From assembly GCA_037043235.1 (NCBI GenBank), contig JAWRVZ010000094.1, positions 2,429,001 to 2,493,000 of the forward strand: 64,000 bases of DNA. Direction: 5' to 3'. Positions 19,380 to 32,212 of the stretch are shown piece by piece. Source of the stretch: Rhodeus uyekii. Its lineage: Eukaryota; Chordata; Actinopteri; Cypriniformes; Acheilognathidae. The position numbers and the translations under genes are program-made. Below the pieces are notes generated by a model that did no database searches, had not been told where the DNA came from, and saw only the letters and a list, made by a program, of their open reading frames with translations. The stretch's first letter is position 1. Each line of letters begins with the position of its first letter.

Positions 19380-19545
19380 ACTGTTTGGCATGGCATGCAT
19401 TTATAGATTCCTGGTTCACGACATCACCCGCCTGGTGATCAACATGGCAAATCACATTGGTTCGATTACACGGGTGCTTTATGATGCAATCATGCAGGTG
19501 CGTTCCCATTGCAAGTTCTCTTGAAAAGGAACTGTGTTGGACAGG
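19380..19545. repeat. DIRS-C right terminal repeat (decayed)
   Basis: A terminal-repeat-like block with CTGGTTCACGACATCACC (matching the GGTTCGTGACGTCACC core of the DIRS-A terminal repeat) ends in GTTCTCTTGAAAAGGAACTG, the decayed outer end. It closes the old element begun at 7741. A related fragment is at 32018-32212. Confidence 0.75.
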
Positions 19546-21589
19546 AAGCTAATAAAAATAACAAACTGAGGTAAACAAAAAGTTGAGAGAAACAAAGAGT
19601 AGTTGTTAATAAAAAACTTAATATTTTTTAAAGACATCAGAAATGGGAATCTTATAGACAGAAAGCTTGGGAAAATTTGGTTGAGTTACACAAAAACAAA
19701 AATAGGAAGTTGAGAGAGACAGAGCAATGAGACACACTGGAAATGGAGTGAGAAGAAACAGACAACTAAGTGTGAAAGGAAGCGGATGCAATGTTTGAGA
19801 GAAAGGATGTACTTTATCTGTGAATGTGTTACTAGCATCACCCACACTGAATTCTAGCCATAAAGCATGTTCCTTAATGACCTGCATTTTCTCATAATAC
19901 TAATACATAATATGTCACGGTAAATGGAATGGCTATTACACGCAAACACACACACACACACACACACACAGTCCTAATAGCACTCGTCGTGCTGCGTACT
20001 GTATAATTTAGACTCCATGCTTAAACTTCCACATTTCCCGTTTTAGTAAAAGAGCTATTTAACACAGAAATGTGTATTAAAAAGGATAGTTCAAAACAAC
20101 TAAACTTTTATTATGATGGAATTATTTAGTGGAATAAACCTTCACCAGCACTTTTCCATTTCTAAAAGTATACACATATGTATACGCACAAAGCGTTGAA
20201 TGTTGAATGTGTTACAGAGAACAACCTCAGAGCTGTATTTTGGACAATGTTTATTACTACATTGATCTACAATATACCATCATACTCTATTTACATTTTT
20301 TTCACTCAACTAAATCCATATCCAGGACACCATTTCTCTATCTGTGCCATTACCAACGATTTCATGGAAGCCTGTTAACACAGACAATGTGCAAATCAAT
20401 TTTCTTTGACTTTGTTATGGGGGCCTTTTTGAATGGGCCCCTGAGGGGCTTTCCAGTCAAAAGTGGTGTCCCATTCATGCATGGCTCATGGTGTTTACTG
20501 ATTACACATTTTTAAGGAAACAAGTTGTCATTAAACTGAAGAGGGAATAAAATAAATCAGACCTGCTCTGACATGAAACAATGAGAGTATTTGTTGGCAG
20601 ATTAACTTATGAAAGATGTCTGATATGTCACTCTGATATGTGAAGATTTTAAACATTTTGAGGAGACTGTTCTTTTTGGGCAACTTCTTACAATTCTTTC
20701 TTAGGATGTTTTTAGAGCTATTGGTGCATAGTCCTTAGACAATCAGAGTTCAGTTTGTTTGTTTGGTATGGAAATATTTTTCTTTATACATCTGTTTAAA
20801 AACAGTGGTCTGGGGTATGGTTATAATCATACTAATCCTGCTGAAAATAATTAGATGTGAGGTAAAGGACTGGTAGTAATACTTCAAAATTGTTTTTATT
20901 TTTATTATTTTAAGTTGTTCTTAATGTTGAGGCTCAATCTTTCTCCCAACGATAGAAGTAGGCTCCGTGTCAAGGCCCAAGGTAACCATTTATTTGCAAT
21001 CTGGAACCTGTCTGGGAGAAGGAGTTAAGCTCCAATAATTGTGTCTGTTATTTTTACAATGTGCTTAAATGACTTGAGGGCCAAAGTATTGCAATTTCAA
21101 AAGACAGTGATTTATGTAGATGTTCTCAAAGGTTCATCTGTACCTTGTGCACCTCATTCGCCACAGAAAGAGTAGAAAATTATGTCCTTTATGACTAGTA
21201 AGGTTTTATTAAAGGACCATATATGTTTGGCTGTGATATACAGACCCAGAAACTTAGGACTGTCTTTGTTTTTGTAAATATTCAGAGGTAGGATTGAGTT
21301 GTTGATTAGGTTCACCACTTTGGGGGACTTCCACAATTGTATGGCATGTTTTGTACTATGTTTGGAAAAAAACCTTGATGGATGGTGTTGGACTAGTTGT
21401 TTCCAAATCCAGGTGCAGTAGTAGGTTCTGATGGGGAGCGAGATCAGTTATTCTGTATGGTTTGAAGGGATGTCTAAAGCAGGGCTGTACAAGTCTGGCC
21501 CTCAAGGTCCATTTTACTTCCAAGTTTAATCTCAACTCTAAATGAAAAAATAAATAAAAACAATACCTGACTTATTCCTACACACTAAT
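19546..21589. other. Non-coding interval with CA microsatellite
   Basis: Contains a CA repeat at about 19,945-19,970. A minus-strand frame at 21154-21336 (60 codons) has faint LINE-like character but no motif I can name. No gene supported. Confidence 0.4.
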
Positions 21590-22545
21590 GCATTGCTGCA
21601 GGCCTGCCAGGCGGAATTGCTAGGAGACCTCGATGAGTACAGTGGCATTGGGCCAGAGGCAGTAGCTGAACTCCACTGAGCTACACACTTTTCTCTCTAT
21701 GGCAGCTCAAGTGGCCACAGAGAGGCGTCTGTGGTTCAGTCTTATGGCTATAAAACATAAGGACAAGAACTTCCTCCTTAATGCCCCTCTGTCTCCACCT
21801 GGTCTGTTCAGCGACTCTGTCAAATCAGTCGTCGACAGGTTTTAGGAGGCTCATGCCTGACCCTGCTTCCGGCGTGATTCCGCTTGGACTGCTGTACATG
21901 AGACCTTGAGAAAAGCATCCTACATCCTACATTTCTCATCCTATATGAGAAAAGCAGTTTAACCCAGAAAACCTGTCATATTGGCAAAGTGCTGGAGGTA
22001 TTAGGAGCATGGCTGCTTCTAAGGCATTTCTCTCTGGGATTTCCCTTGCTGACATTTTTACTGCGGCTAGCTGGTCATCCTCGCACGCATTCCAAAGGTT
22101 TTATCAACCTGACTTCGACTCTGCTCCGGGAACGAGGGTGCTATCATAGTGAGCTGCAACACACCTACATCCGGTGTCACTGAGGTGGTGTTGGCATATT
22201 GTTCCCCTAGCATTTTCGACGCAGCTCGAGTTCCGATGAAAGGGAACATCTAGGATTACGTATGTAACCTTAGTTCCCTAAGGGGGAATGAGACGGGCTC
22301 TGGGCTCTCTGGGACACTTAATTAACACTTAAGACACTTAATTAAGCTGCTGCTTCCAGGATCTGGCGTCTTTTTATGACCTGGTTCATGACGTCACTGA
22401 CCCGTGACGCGCATTCACACATCATTCGTTAATCAATTACACAGTGCTTCACGAGACTATCATCAAGGCATTCCACTAGCGTTTTTGACGCAGCGTCTCG
22501 TTCCCCCTTAGGGAATTAAGGTTACATACGTAACCCGAGACATTT
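21590..22545 (+). mobile_element. Internally deleted DIRS copy (DIRS-D)
   Basis: Non-contiguous pieces of a DIRS element in correct order on the plus strand: gag (about 21,590-21,850, ACQAELLGDLDEYSGIGPEA), an RT-RNase H connection fragment (about 21,857-21,905), the recombinase N-terminal part (about 21,953-22,000), the recombinase C-terminal part with the FQRFYQ tyrosine (about 22,005-22,150), the internal complementary region (about 22,195-22,290) and the 3' terminal repeat ending CCGAGACA (to 22,545). About 4 kb of expected coding sequence is missing through several deletions. Non-autonomous. Confidence 0.85.
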
Positions 22546-22689
22546 TCCCTTCTCCCAATATCCAAACCTCATCAGAGTTCTCTTCCTCTTTTTCAACCTG
22601 TGTCATATTCACAACTCTATGATATTGTTTCTAATATGAAGCCCTCATTCTGTCTATCTGATGTTTTGCCATATTTCTGCCATATTTTT

Positions 22690-24380
22690 GCCATAAGTGT
22701 AGAACTTGACACAGTAGATCATGTCCTCCTTCTAAAAAGAATAAATCATAAAGCTAGTGACCTGTGCTGAAGTGATTTGCCTTTTACCTAAAGGAGATAC
22801 ATTTTTCTGGAAATGTATCTCAAATTTCTCTTATGGTGTTCCACAGGGTTCCATTTTTCCATTTTGGGTCCTATTATTTTCACTTTATATCTGCTTCCTC
22901 TAGGTTAAATTATTCAGAAGCAAAACCAAAACTTAATTATAAATTATTAATAATACATTTATTTTGCGTAGCACATTTAAAAGTTGCTTTATCGAAGTGC
23001 ACAAGCAAAATCAAACACAACAATCCAAATTAAAACATGTTTGTCATTTGTTCGTCACCATATGTTTATTTAGTTCTTCCTGTTGACTTGTCATTGGTTC
23101 ACCATTGGTTGGTTGTTGTTTGTCTGCTACATGTTATATGCTACATGCTACATAAAAAATAACTATATAAAAAATATTAACACCATCAACAGACAAAACT
23201 AGAGAACCAGCATTACGCAGTTGATGATTTGATTTGAGAACCACAAAGTATGATTTTAGTTTTGGAACTGTTCAAGCACTGGAAAGTTATTAGACATCCA
23301 TATCTTAATCTCCTAAATAAAAGTAGAAAGATGGGAAATGAACACATATTCTCCCAGTTTTGAGTGAATATATATCTGTGTGTCATCCGCAATGCAAATG
23401 GTAATTAAGTGCAAGAGATCTTATTTGACTGAGTAGGAAAATATAAATGCTAAAAACTCAAGAGATGCCAGTACTGACAAGACCAACTTCTGATCTGTAA
23501 CCATCCATAAAAACAAATTGACTGCAAAGTAGTACCTGAACCAGTCCAGAGCAGTCTCTGTTACACCAAAGACAGATTCAACTAAACTAAATAATAGCAT
23601 ATGATTGACAGTATCAAAAGCTTAACTTAGAAAATAAGAATTGACAAAGAAACAGAGTCAAATGCTAATAAGTTGTTGGTGACATTAACTAAGTCAGTCT
23701 CAGTATTTTGCAATTTCCAAAAGCCAGACAGATGGGGCTCAAACAAATTATTAACCATTGTGCAACTGGAAAGCAATAACACCCTCTAAACTTGTGACTA
23801 AAATGAAGAAGTTGAAATTGGACGAAAACTGCTGAAGTTCAGTATTATGCTTTTTAGAAAAGGAGAGATAGCAGCGGTTGCTGAAATGACATCAGTTAAA
23901 ATGAGTCATTTATAATAGTAAGTTCAGTAGGACACAACAAGACAGAATAGCATTTACATTTAAAAGGGATCAAGCATACAAGTGGTAGACATTTCATACA
24001 TTTAATTCATGCCACATAATTTATATGGCGATGACACAGCTTTATCTTCCTGTAAAAAATATCAGCTGTTCTAAGTCTAATATGTGTCATGACATAAATG
24101 ATGGATGGACATGAGGGTTATTTCTCAACTAAAAAGCGATAAAATTCAAGTAATCGTCTTTTCCCCATCAGTTCTGACCTCTGGCTTTGTCAATCTGCTT
24201 GGTCTCTTCTAAAGTGTCCAACTGTGTTCTTAGTGTTATTCCAACAGAGCTGTTTTGAAAAGTGGTTTCTTTCAGTGATCTATTAGTAGAATCAAGAAGA
24301 TGCTAAGAAAGACCTTAAGACTATTATTTGTGCATTTAAACCATCAAGGTTAGACTAATCTAGACCATGTCATATTTCAG
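22690..24380 (+). mobile_element. L2-like LINE RT remnant, interrupted
   Basis: 22,690-22,935 encodes RT palm residues (LDTVDHVLL, then in another frame a VPQG-like piece and ILGPIIFTLYL). 24,015-24,330 gives the next RT segments (DDTALSS, DMRVISQLKSDKIQVIVFSPS, and an SRIKKMLRK-like piece). Between them, 22,940-24,010 is other unassigned sequence, probably a later insertion. Heavily mutated. Confidence 0.65.
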
Positions 24381-25094
24381 TTTTTCTTTTTTAATAAATC
24401 TGCAAAAATGTCAACAATTATGTGTTTTTCTGTCAATATGGGGTGCTGTGTGTACATTAATGAGGAAAGAAATTATCTTAAATGATTTTAGCAAATGGCT
24501 GCAATATAACAAAGAGTGTAAAATTTAAGGGGCTCTGTATACTACCATACCCACTGTAAAAGGACAGTTCATATCTTAAATTTTGTTTGTAATTAAGTAT
24601 TATGTATGGTTATTGCACAGGCTTGATATATTGAGATATTTTAATAGTGGTTGAATTTCACAGCAGTGAAAAACAGTGCCGAAGTAAAGGACAAACACAA
24701 TCATTACGTGGCTGCCACCATGAGGTTTATTACAAACTCAAAAAAATGTGCTGGCTCAACAACAACACAAAAAATTATTTGTAGAATTGTTAGTTCAAAA
24801 ATGTCTAATGAAATTGCATTCAACTAACAAACTAAATTGAGTAGGATTAAAGGATGTTTAATAATTTGTAGCAAGTTGATTACTCAAAAAATTAAATCAC
24901 TCCAACTGCTTGAGTAGTAGCCCTGGAACCAACAACTCCATTTTAAATTAAATTCACAGTTATCTTAAAACATGCTATAAGTACCTTTTTTGTGTGAGAA
25001 TTTAATAAACAAGTACAACATTACATGTTATTGGCATTAGCTCAGTTATATATTGAAGAGTCAATATATTGTTTACTTTTATGTTTTCTAGTCT
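24381..25094. other. Non-coding interval, nothing recognised
   Basis: AT-rich, no open frame or repeat signature that I can name. Confidence 0.4.
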
Positions 25095-26310
25095 TCAACA
25101 AAACCTTCAACAGATCCTTTCCTGGTAATGAAGAGAGGACAGAATGCCTGCAGTACAAAGGGTGAGCCATGTTAGATCTCCTTGTCAGGGTTCTGTCACT
25201 TCCTTTTGGGTTTCTACTGTGTTGGTTGACAGAGTTCTGACACTGCCCCCTTGTGATTGTGAAACCCCGCCCATCTTGTTCCCTCGTTTCCCTTTATTAA
25301 TCCCAGCTGTTTCTGCTCGTTACCTTTCCTCATGTGTTCCCTATTTAATCCCGGTGTGTTTGCTGACCTGTGTTGCGTTGTTGTCTCTCCATGGTTGTTC
25401 CTGTGATTCATGTTGGTTTGTACTTGTGCGTCCTAGCTCCCTGGTTTATGGTCAGTATTATCTTAGTCATGTTTTCCCCCCTTGATGGCAGTTTTGGTTT
25501 GTGTTTTGTTTTATTTGTGTTCTAATAAATACTCCTTTTCCCCGCATCCTTAAGTCCTCCTCATTTGATCTGTGACACTCCTAAGCTTAAGGGATCAAAG
25601 GAAGAGGAAGGTCTTCAAAAAAGCTTTAAAGTAAGTAACTTGACAGATTCTCCTCGAAGGTTCAAAAGGGAGGCCTGAGATAAGCCTTGGCGCACCAGAG
25701 ACCAATACTCAGTTAAAACCTTATTGCGTACTGCTGGCCTCAGCCTCAGTTTGCCACAAAGGAAACATTTTAGAAATGGGTCTCTCCTAAATGAAATACC
25801 ACGCAGAGGTATGTGGTTCTATGGCTGCTACGTAAACCTTCAGGGTAGAAGGTGTAGAATTACAATTCAGGGTAGAATCTGTTCTGCAGGAACTTCAGCA
25901 ATGTGTCAATCTGACAGGTAACTGGGTTCAATTCCCTCTCACTGCACCAAAGTTTTTTTGTTTGTTTTACTTCAAGTCATACAGTTTCCTTGTGGACAGA
26001 GCTCAGGAGTGTAGAATGGTTTCAACAACTTCGGTTGAGAGTCCAGAATCTATAAGCTGGGCCCCCTCAGAGGCCAATCTCACAGTCTCCACTGTTCTGG
26101 GCAAGGATGGGCTATCAAGCCCTCTGCCTGATACAAGAGGTCCCTCTTTACTGGGATCTCCGCAGAGTTCAATCGATGAGGGAGTCTAGATCCGAAATCC
26201 AAACTGGGTGAGACGGAACTTGTCCCGGCGAACACTCTCCAGAAATACCGGGATTTATCTGGAAAAGCGTGGAGACATAGCCTCGGCCATGTCTGAACAA
26301 AATTCAGACA
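25095..26310 (-). mobile_element. DIRS fragment (RNase H/recombinase boundary region), split by a solo LTR
   Basis: 25,095-25,177 and 25,583-26,310 match, in order, DIRS-A DNA from about 10,235 to 11,140 (for example GGTAACTGGGTTCA at 25,917-25,930 and ACATAGCCTCGGCCATGTCTG at 26,274-26,294). No open frame survives. Both ends are truncated. The interruption is the solo LTR at 25,183-25,577. Confidence 0.8.
25183..25577 (+). mobile_element. Solo LTR (395 bp) with perfect 5-bp target duplication
   Basis: Begins TGTCAGGGTTCTGTCAC and ends ATCTGTGACA. The pentamer CTCCT flanks both sides (25178-25182 and 25578-25582). A TATTTAATCCCGG promoter-like box (25,343-25,355) and a TAATAAATACTCC polyadenylation signal (25,522-25,534) are in LTR order. 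It is inserted into the DIRS fragment, so it is younger. Confidence 0.85.
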
Positions 26311-26639
26311 TTGATAAAAATGACTTGATATTATCAAGTAAGAGGGGCTCTGTTGGATAACTTCCAAAGTTATCAAGACAATGTCATGAAGATTTTAACA
26401 AAAACCATTGTTTCATCAACATAACTACAGAAACATGAATTAATTTATGTTGGGTTAACCGGTCCCCTGAATGACTTTTTAGAGGATTGTTATCCTCCAG
26501 CATACTCAACTATTGGTATGTTTTTATATACGTCTATTATGTGTGATTAAGAGTGCTGCTACCTGTGTTATAAAAGATAATTTAAATCATGACTTTGTAA
26601 TATTCCTGGTTAAGTAAAGATTGAACGATAGGAAGGGAT

Positions 26640-27030
26640 GAATTCCATTTGTGCAATACAATGGATTTCAATGGCAATAGTTGCCCACTCTAAAGTCTAT
26701 GAACATCATTCTAATGGATGCTTGTTGAAGTGTTTGGGCACACTGGAAGGAGTCCTGATAGCTGGGCAGCATTGGTTTCATGTGAACCTGGTTTCTCCCA
26801 AAGTGTTTTTTTTAATCCATTTTATCACCTGCTGGAGTTTGGGTTCCTTGCCATTTTCGCCTCTGGCTTGCTTAATCGGGTACACTTAACACTTAATATT
26901 CATCAATATACTATTGGTTGGCCTGCTCTTAGCTGCTGTACAACCACAATAAACTTTATTGTATTATTCTCCTGTTATCTCTGTAAAGCTGAACAATAGC
27001 GTCACATAAATGAAGATGACTTGACTTGTA
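26640..27030 (+). mobile_element. LINE 3' UTR fragment (same family as 36190-37605)
   Basis: 26,755-27,030 aligns with the 3' UTR of the LINE at 37,300-37,600: GAACCTGGTTTCTC, CACCTGCTGGAGTTTGGGTTCC, then ACACTTAATATTCATCAAT, ending in GATGACTTGACTTG. Confidence 0.75.
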
Positions 27031-29040
27031 GTTTGCGATTAGTTTCTTGAAGCACTTCACTATGATTGCTGTGAGTCACAGGCTGGACATCATCGAGGCA
27101 GGACACATTTGACTTCATTGGAACTGGTGGGATGGCGGAGGATAAAAAGCAGACAGGAATGACAGCCTGGCTCAGCAAGGATCAGCTGTCTGAGGATCAG
27201 CTAACTAGTTAGCACACTTGCAGTTATCACTTGTTTTAGTTTCACTTGGAAAAAATAGAGCTTGATCTGCGAGAAGAGATGTGGGTTTCCTACGTTATGA
27301 TTTTGGAGACATTCTCCATAATGACTTTGAAAAATAATCTATGAAATTGTTAATGCAAATGATGCATACTCCTCTAAATCAATGGCACACTTCATTGCAT
27401 CGGCTTCTCTATTTTGTCTCCAGTCAGTACCTCCCAAGGAGTCCAGTAGTGCTGACATAGGTCCTGTTGGCCATACTCTTAACTGTTTCGATTCACTTCA
27501 ATGGTGGACTGTATGCTTGTATTAGCACAAGAAAGATGTGTCTGGAGGAATCCAGGGGAGACAGAATACTGCCGTGAATGCATCACATGCAAATCTGGTA
27601 TGTTATAGTCTAGCCATGTTTCAATTAAAATAAAGACACAGTATGTCTTCATTTCCCTCTGGCTGTGGAAGCATTTGGATTCTATCTTGGGTTCTGGACC
27701 TCTTTCCACTCTTCTGCTTAATCTAACACTATTTGCAGCACCTCTTCTGTCGGGTTATTGTACGAAGTGCTCCATTCTGGTCATCATGAATATAAACAAC
27801 ATTTAACACCAAAACATTTGTGACATATAGTTCATATAATTTTTTCTTTATAGAATTGAGCTGCTGAGTCCATGACCTTGGGCTTTTTTTTTTGAAAAAC
27901 AGAATGGAATATTTAGAGATGAAGGTATTTTCATATACTATCATTTAGCTGATCCAGTAAAAGGCTATGGCCCACACTCTCTACTCTTGTTCCACACAGC
28001 TCCACACCACTTTTGTGCATGTAAAGCATCTGAACATAAAAGCAGCCACAATATCACAAACAACGCTTGTTGCCTATCTCACAAATGTGTGTCAGAAAAA
28101 GAAACGCTTTAAGTTCTTCAAAGAAAGTGTGAGGAAATGAGCTAAATGAAAGTTTGTGCAGTGTGTTTGGATAATTGAATCAGAGCCCAGATGAGGAGGA
28201 GGAGTCACCGGCGAGCAGAACGGCCCGACGCGACTCACTGCTCTGGGTAATGGTGTTTTCTTTTGCAGGGAAATGAAATATAAGGCCATTAAAGAAACAC
28301 ACACAGAAGGATGTGTCAACAGATCCGCAGCGGATGTCAGTGCAGAGTGAACGTGGAGCTGTTTTTACAGATCGAGCAACGGAAATCAGACAAGCATCTG
28401 TCAAACGTAGAGGAACACAAGCACACGCACACATACACTGCCGCGGGCTATAGATGGGCAGAATCACTTTAGAGTGATATCGCAAAGCAGGTCTGCCTTT
28501 CAATAGACTATTCATGACCCATTTATGACCTGCATTAGCAAAACCATACAGACTGCCATAGAGACAGATGTTGCACTGGTTCAGGGATTGATGGGGTTCT
28601 ATTGAACGTCTTTTGTGTTCATTGAATCTGTACTGGCCAAAAGTTCTGTTCCGTTTGGACCAGAGAAATACAACCTCTACAAATCTCTTTATCTTTCTGA
28701 CACACACTGGTCCATTTAATTAATTTGCTGATTGCTGGCCAGCCTGTGTGTGCAGCCTCAATCTCTCTCACACACAGAAACACAACCTGAGCACTGAAAG
28801 CTTATATTTATTGACGCATGGCACACAAGTCATTTAAAAGCACTTTAGCCACAGTGTGTGTTGAGAGGACAACCCTTGCCATAGGCATCTCGCTCTCATG
28901 ACACACTTTTCACTGTGTTCAGAGCCTTTATTACTGGTATTGTTAGGCCAAGCGTCAGATTAATATTGCTCATATTTAGTGATGTAATGAAATTTTATGA
29001 CATGTAATATTATTACTGTATTATATAGTATTATTTTCTT
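27031..29040. other. Unassigned, mostly non-repetitive-looking interval
   Basis: No coding region supported. A minus-strand frame (28180-28707, 175 codons) contains no recognisable domain. The block 28,170-28,450 has less biased composition than its surroundings and could be conserved non-coding sequence, but this cannot be tested here. Confidence 0.35.
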
Positions 29041-29309
29041 AATGTGCATCTGCTTCCCCATGTGTTCTTCTGTTATCGTCATCACCTGTCATTCTAATCA
29101 CCCTGTTAGTCATGTCAGCTGTGTCTCATCTCTGTGATAGTTTCCCTGTGTATATATTCCATGTGTTCACCCTAAGTCTTTGTATGTGCTCACCAATGTC
29201 AGTGTTATGTGTGTAATTGTAGATTGTAAAGATCCTGAGTTCCTTCACTAAAAGTCAATTTTCTTTAGTGTCTCATCTTTGCGCTGTTTACACACACTCT
29301 GACCCGTGA
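29041..29309 (+). mobile_element. LTR fragment
   Basis: Shows LTR-style composition similar to 1162-1412 and 48386-48689 (CACCTGTCATTCTAATCACC, a TGTATATATTCC box and a terminal GACCCGTGACA). The 5' end is unclear. Confidence 0.5.
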
Positions 29310-30930
29310 CAAGTAGAGGATCCCAGTTTTTAAATTTTTTTGTGTAAACGTCTTTATTTTTTTCAGAATATAGAAAAAACATAAAATCTTCTAACAACAA
29401 GAAATTTTGAGGAGATTTAAAAGGCTTCCTGTGCAATAAAATATATCTGTGAACTATTAGTGAGGTAAAGGCAAGAACATTATCATATTTTTTTAAATAT
29501 ATTTCCAGAACCGCTGGGACAACAAATATTGTAATAAGAGGGAATGGTTCAAGGGATATATAAAAAATATTCCAGTTTTGGACAAACAAACTAAAAACAT
29601 GTGGGAATGATCAGCCAGGGCCAGGGAACACCTTTTGCAAGAGACATCAACACCAGAAAACTTAGTTTGATGTTTGTAAGATAAATTCTATTAAATAATT
29701 CTGTGAATTCCATGTCTAGCACATGATGATGAGGAACTAATACTGCCTTTCCTGATCCCCACCAATCCTGGTCCAAACTACATCTGAGTTCTGTCTCCTA
29801 TTGATGTTTAAACCAAGAGGTAGAAGGCAAAAAATAAGGAAGAATTAAATTGTATAAAATGGATATAGAGCCATGTTTCTGTACTTCTTAAAGAAAGTTC
29901 AGGCAAGTCTGGAATAAAAGGACAGTGAAAATGAACAAAAACGAAACAAGTTAGACTGTGGTATATTGAATTTCTCTGTAAGATCAGAAAAAGTTGTGAA
30001 ACAAATGAAAATATGAGAGCCCTCTATTTTGCAATAGAATATAAGTCTTACGCTGAAAGCACAAATACATAATTATTGCAAATAGAACCATAAAGAGAAG
30101 CAGCAGCAAACTTAAAATGTTGTCTGAATTGACTCCAAATTCTAAGAGAAGTATATGCAGCTGAATTTGTAGTATACGTGGAGGGGCGACTGGACAAGGG
30201 AACACACACAAAGGCTGAAAGCAAAGACAAACAGCAGGACTGTGCTTCTAATCTTCACCAATCTATGTGGGGAGAATTATACCAGCAGTGAATTTTATTA
30301 ATATTTGCAGCACATTAATAGGAAAAAAAAATGAGGACACTTATCCCAACATTGCAAATCTAATTTAACTTAAGTGAGCAATTTAGAAAATTTTATTGAT
30401 ATAATGTATCAAAGATACAGTATGTAAAATATTTACAACCAAGCAACGAAACTTTGTGGAGGATAAATTAAATGGCAACACCTAGTCTATATTTTTTTTT
30501 AGCCAAGATATTTACTGGGAAATATTCCCTTTTATTTACATTAAGCTTATATCCAGAGTCGGATTCTAAGGTGTTAAAAATGTGTAAAAGACCGAGCTGA
30601 GAGCATTAGAAACATAGAACAAAAGGCATAGCACGAGACTCAACTCAATCTATCCCTCCCCAACAATAGCTGAGAAGAGCAAGACATTTTTCAAAGCTTT
30701 GGAAAGAGATTATATTGCTAAGGTGAACAATAGTGGAGAAAGAAGACACACTTGACAAGGACCTGTTGTGAGGGGGACATATTGAAATCAGAAAAAGTTT
30801 GTTCAAACACTGACAACAGGAGCAGTGTACGGAAGACTTATGACATAAAAAAGAGTCAAAGCCAAATCTAATAAAGTACAAAAATTATTCCACTTGACCT
30901 GTTCAAATGCTTTTTCTGAGTCATCTAAGG

Positions 30931-31140
30931 CAGTGGTCCCCAACCTTTTTTGTGTCGCGGACCGGTAAACGTCTCCATAGTCACATCGCCACAGCCGCTT
31001 GCAGCAGCTCATGGACCGGTCCGCAAATGCGCTCCGCGGCCCGGTACCATTTCATCGACGGACCGGTCCGCGAAATCGCTCCGCGGCCCGGTGGCACTTC
31101 GTCCACGGCCCGGTACCGGTCCGGGGGTTGGGGACCACTG
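30931..31140. mobile_element. hAT MITE, 210 bp, with perfect 8-bp target duplication
   Basis: Terminal inverted repeats are CAGTGGTCCCCAACC and GGTTGGGGACCACTG. The octamer ATCTAAGG flanks both sides (30923-30930 and 31141-31148). The interior is GC-rich with repeated GGACCGGTCCGC-like words. It carries no coding capacity and was probably mobilised by a hAT transposase encoded elsewhere. Confidence 0.95.
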
Positions 31141-31689
31141 ATCTAAGGAGATGACTCTTCCTCTCATCGGATGAAGAGGTGTACAGAGAAAAAAATAATA
31201 TTTAAAAGTCATTGAATATTTGATGATAATTCTCATCCTCTAACAAAACCAGTCTGATCTTCAGAGATAATTTTAAGTAAAATAATAGGAGGTATGTCAG
31301 AACTTTAATCAATAACTTTACATCTATATTTAACAAACGTATGGGCCTCCAACTGCTATTTTAATAGTGAAATAGAGGCCTGAGTGACAGTTAAGGGAAG
31401 ATAACCATTTTCTTAAGTATCATTATACATATCTAAAAATAAAGGTCCCAAATGTTTGCCAAACCTTTTGTAGAGGAAGGTTTTGCAGTCTGAACCTGTA
31501 AGATAAATTGCATTAAGCTAAGCTTTGCATTAGCTGGAGATTCAAAATCTCTGGAACAAGTATGAGCAACTTTAATAGTGAAAAGGTCCAACATACCATG
31601 GGCCCAGATTAATCCACACTCACATCTTTAACACAGTCTTACTCAATTAACTTTTTATTAAGAGCAATGTTTTGTTATCAGGATCGGTG

Positions 31690-31960
31690 TGCAATACAGA
31701 AAGAGTAGTGTGAGCAGGTTTCCAACAAATAATTGCTTTATTAAAACACTTTAAATATAAACAGAAACGGCACGCTGTTGAAAAATCCTGGATAGACACA
31801 GAGAACAAGGAGTAAATAGGGAACATCTACACACATGGACAGTCAACAATCAACAAAGACACTGGAAAACATGAGGGTTTATATTGGGAACAGGTGATGA
31901 CTAACAAGGAAGTGATAGACACCACAGGTGAAGCCCCACATTGTTTAACCTGACAGGTGG
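31690..31960 (-). mobile_element. LTR fragment, minus strand
   Basis: On the minus strand it shows LTR-like order: CACCTGTTCCCAATATAAAC, then a TTTAATAAAGCAATT polyadenylation signal. It resembles the LTR families at 29041 and 48386. It interrupts the L1-type LINE. Confidence 0.5.
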
Positions 31961-32017
31961 ATACGTCTGCGTCCTTTCGCCATATGTCCTGCGTGCATGC
32001 CAACAGCATCTACTTCA

Positions 32018-32212
32018 GACACTTTTAGCTGCCGGATGTTTGGCATGGCATGCATTTATAGATTCCTGTTTCGTGATGTCACCCGCTCTGCTATACTCTC
32101 ATGCGATTGATTGGATTGCATACTTGCTTCATGACCCATTCACGCAGAGGCGTTACCATAGCCCTTTGACGCAGCTTAAGGTTAAGTACATAACCGAGAC
32201 GTTTTCTTTTCT
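32018..32212. repeat. Isolated DIRS terminal repeat fragment
   Basis: Closely matches the DIRS-C terminal repeat at 19,385-19,530 (TGGCATGGCATGCATTTATAG at its start) and ends with a GTACATAACCGAGACG outer end. It sits inside the L1-type LINE next to an LTR fragment. Confidence 0.75.

Noticed and set aside
28180..28707. 175-codon minus-strand frame as a host gene
   Set aside because: No recognisable domain, no splice context and weakly protein-like composition; chance is likely at this length.
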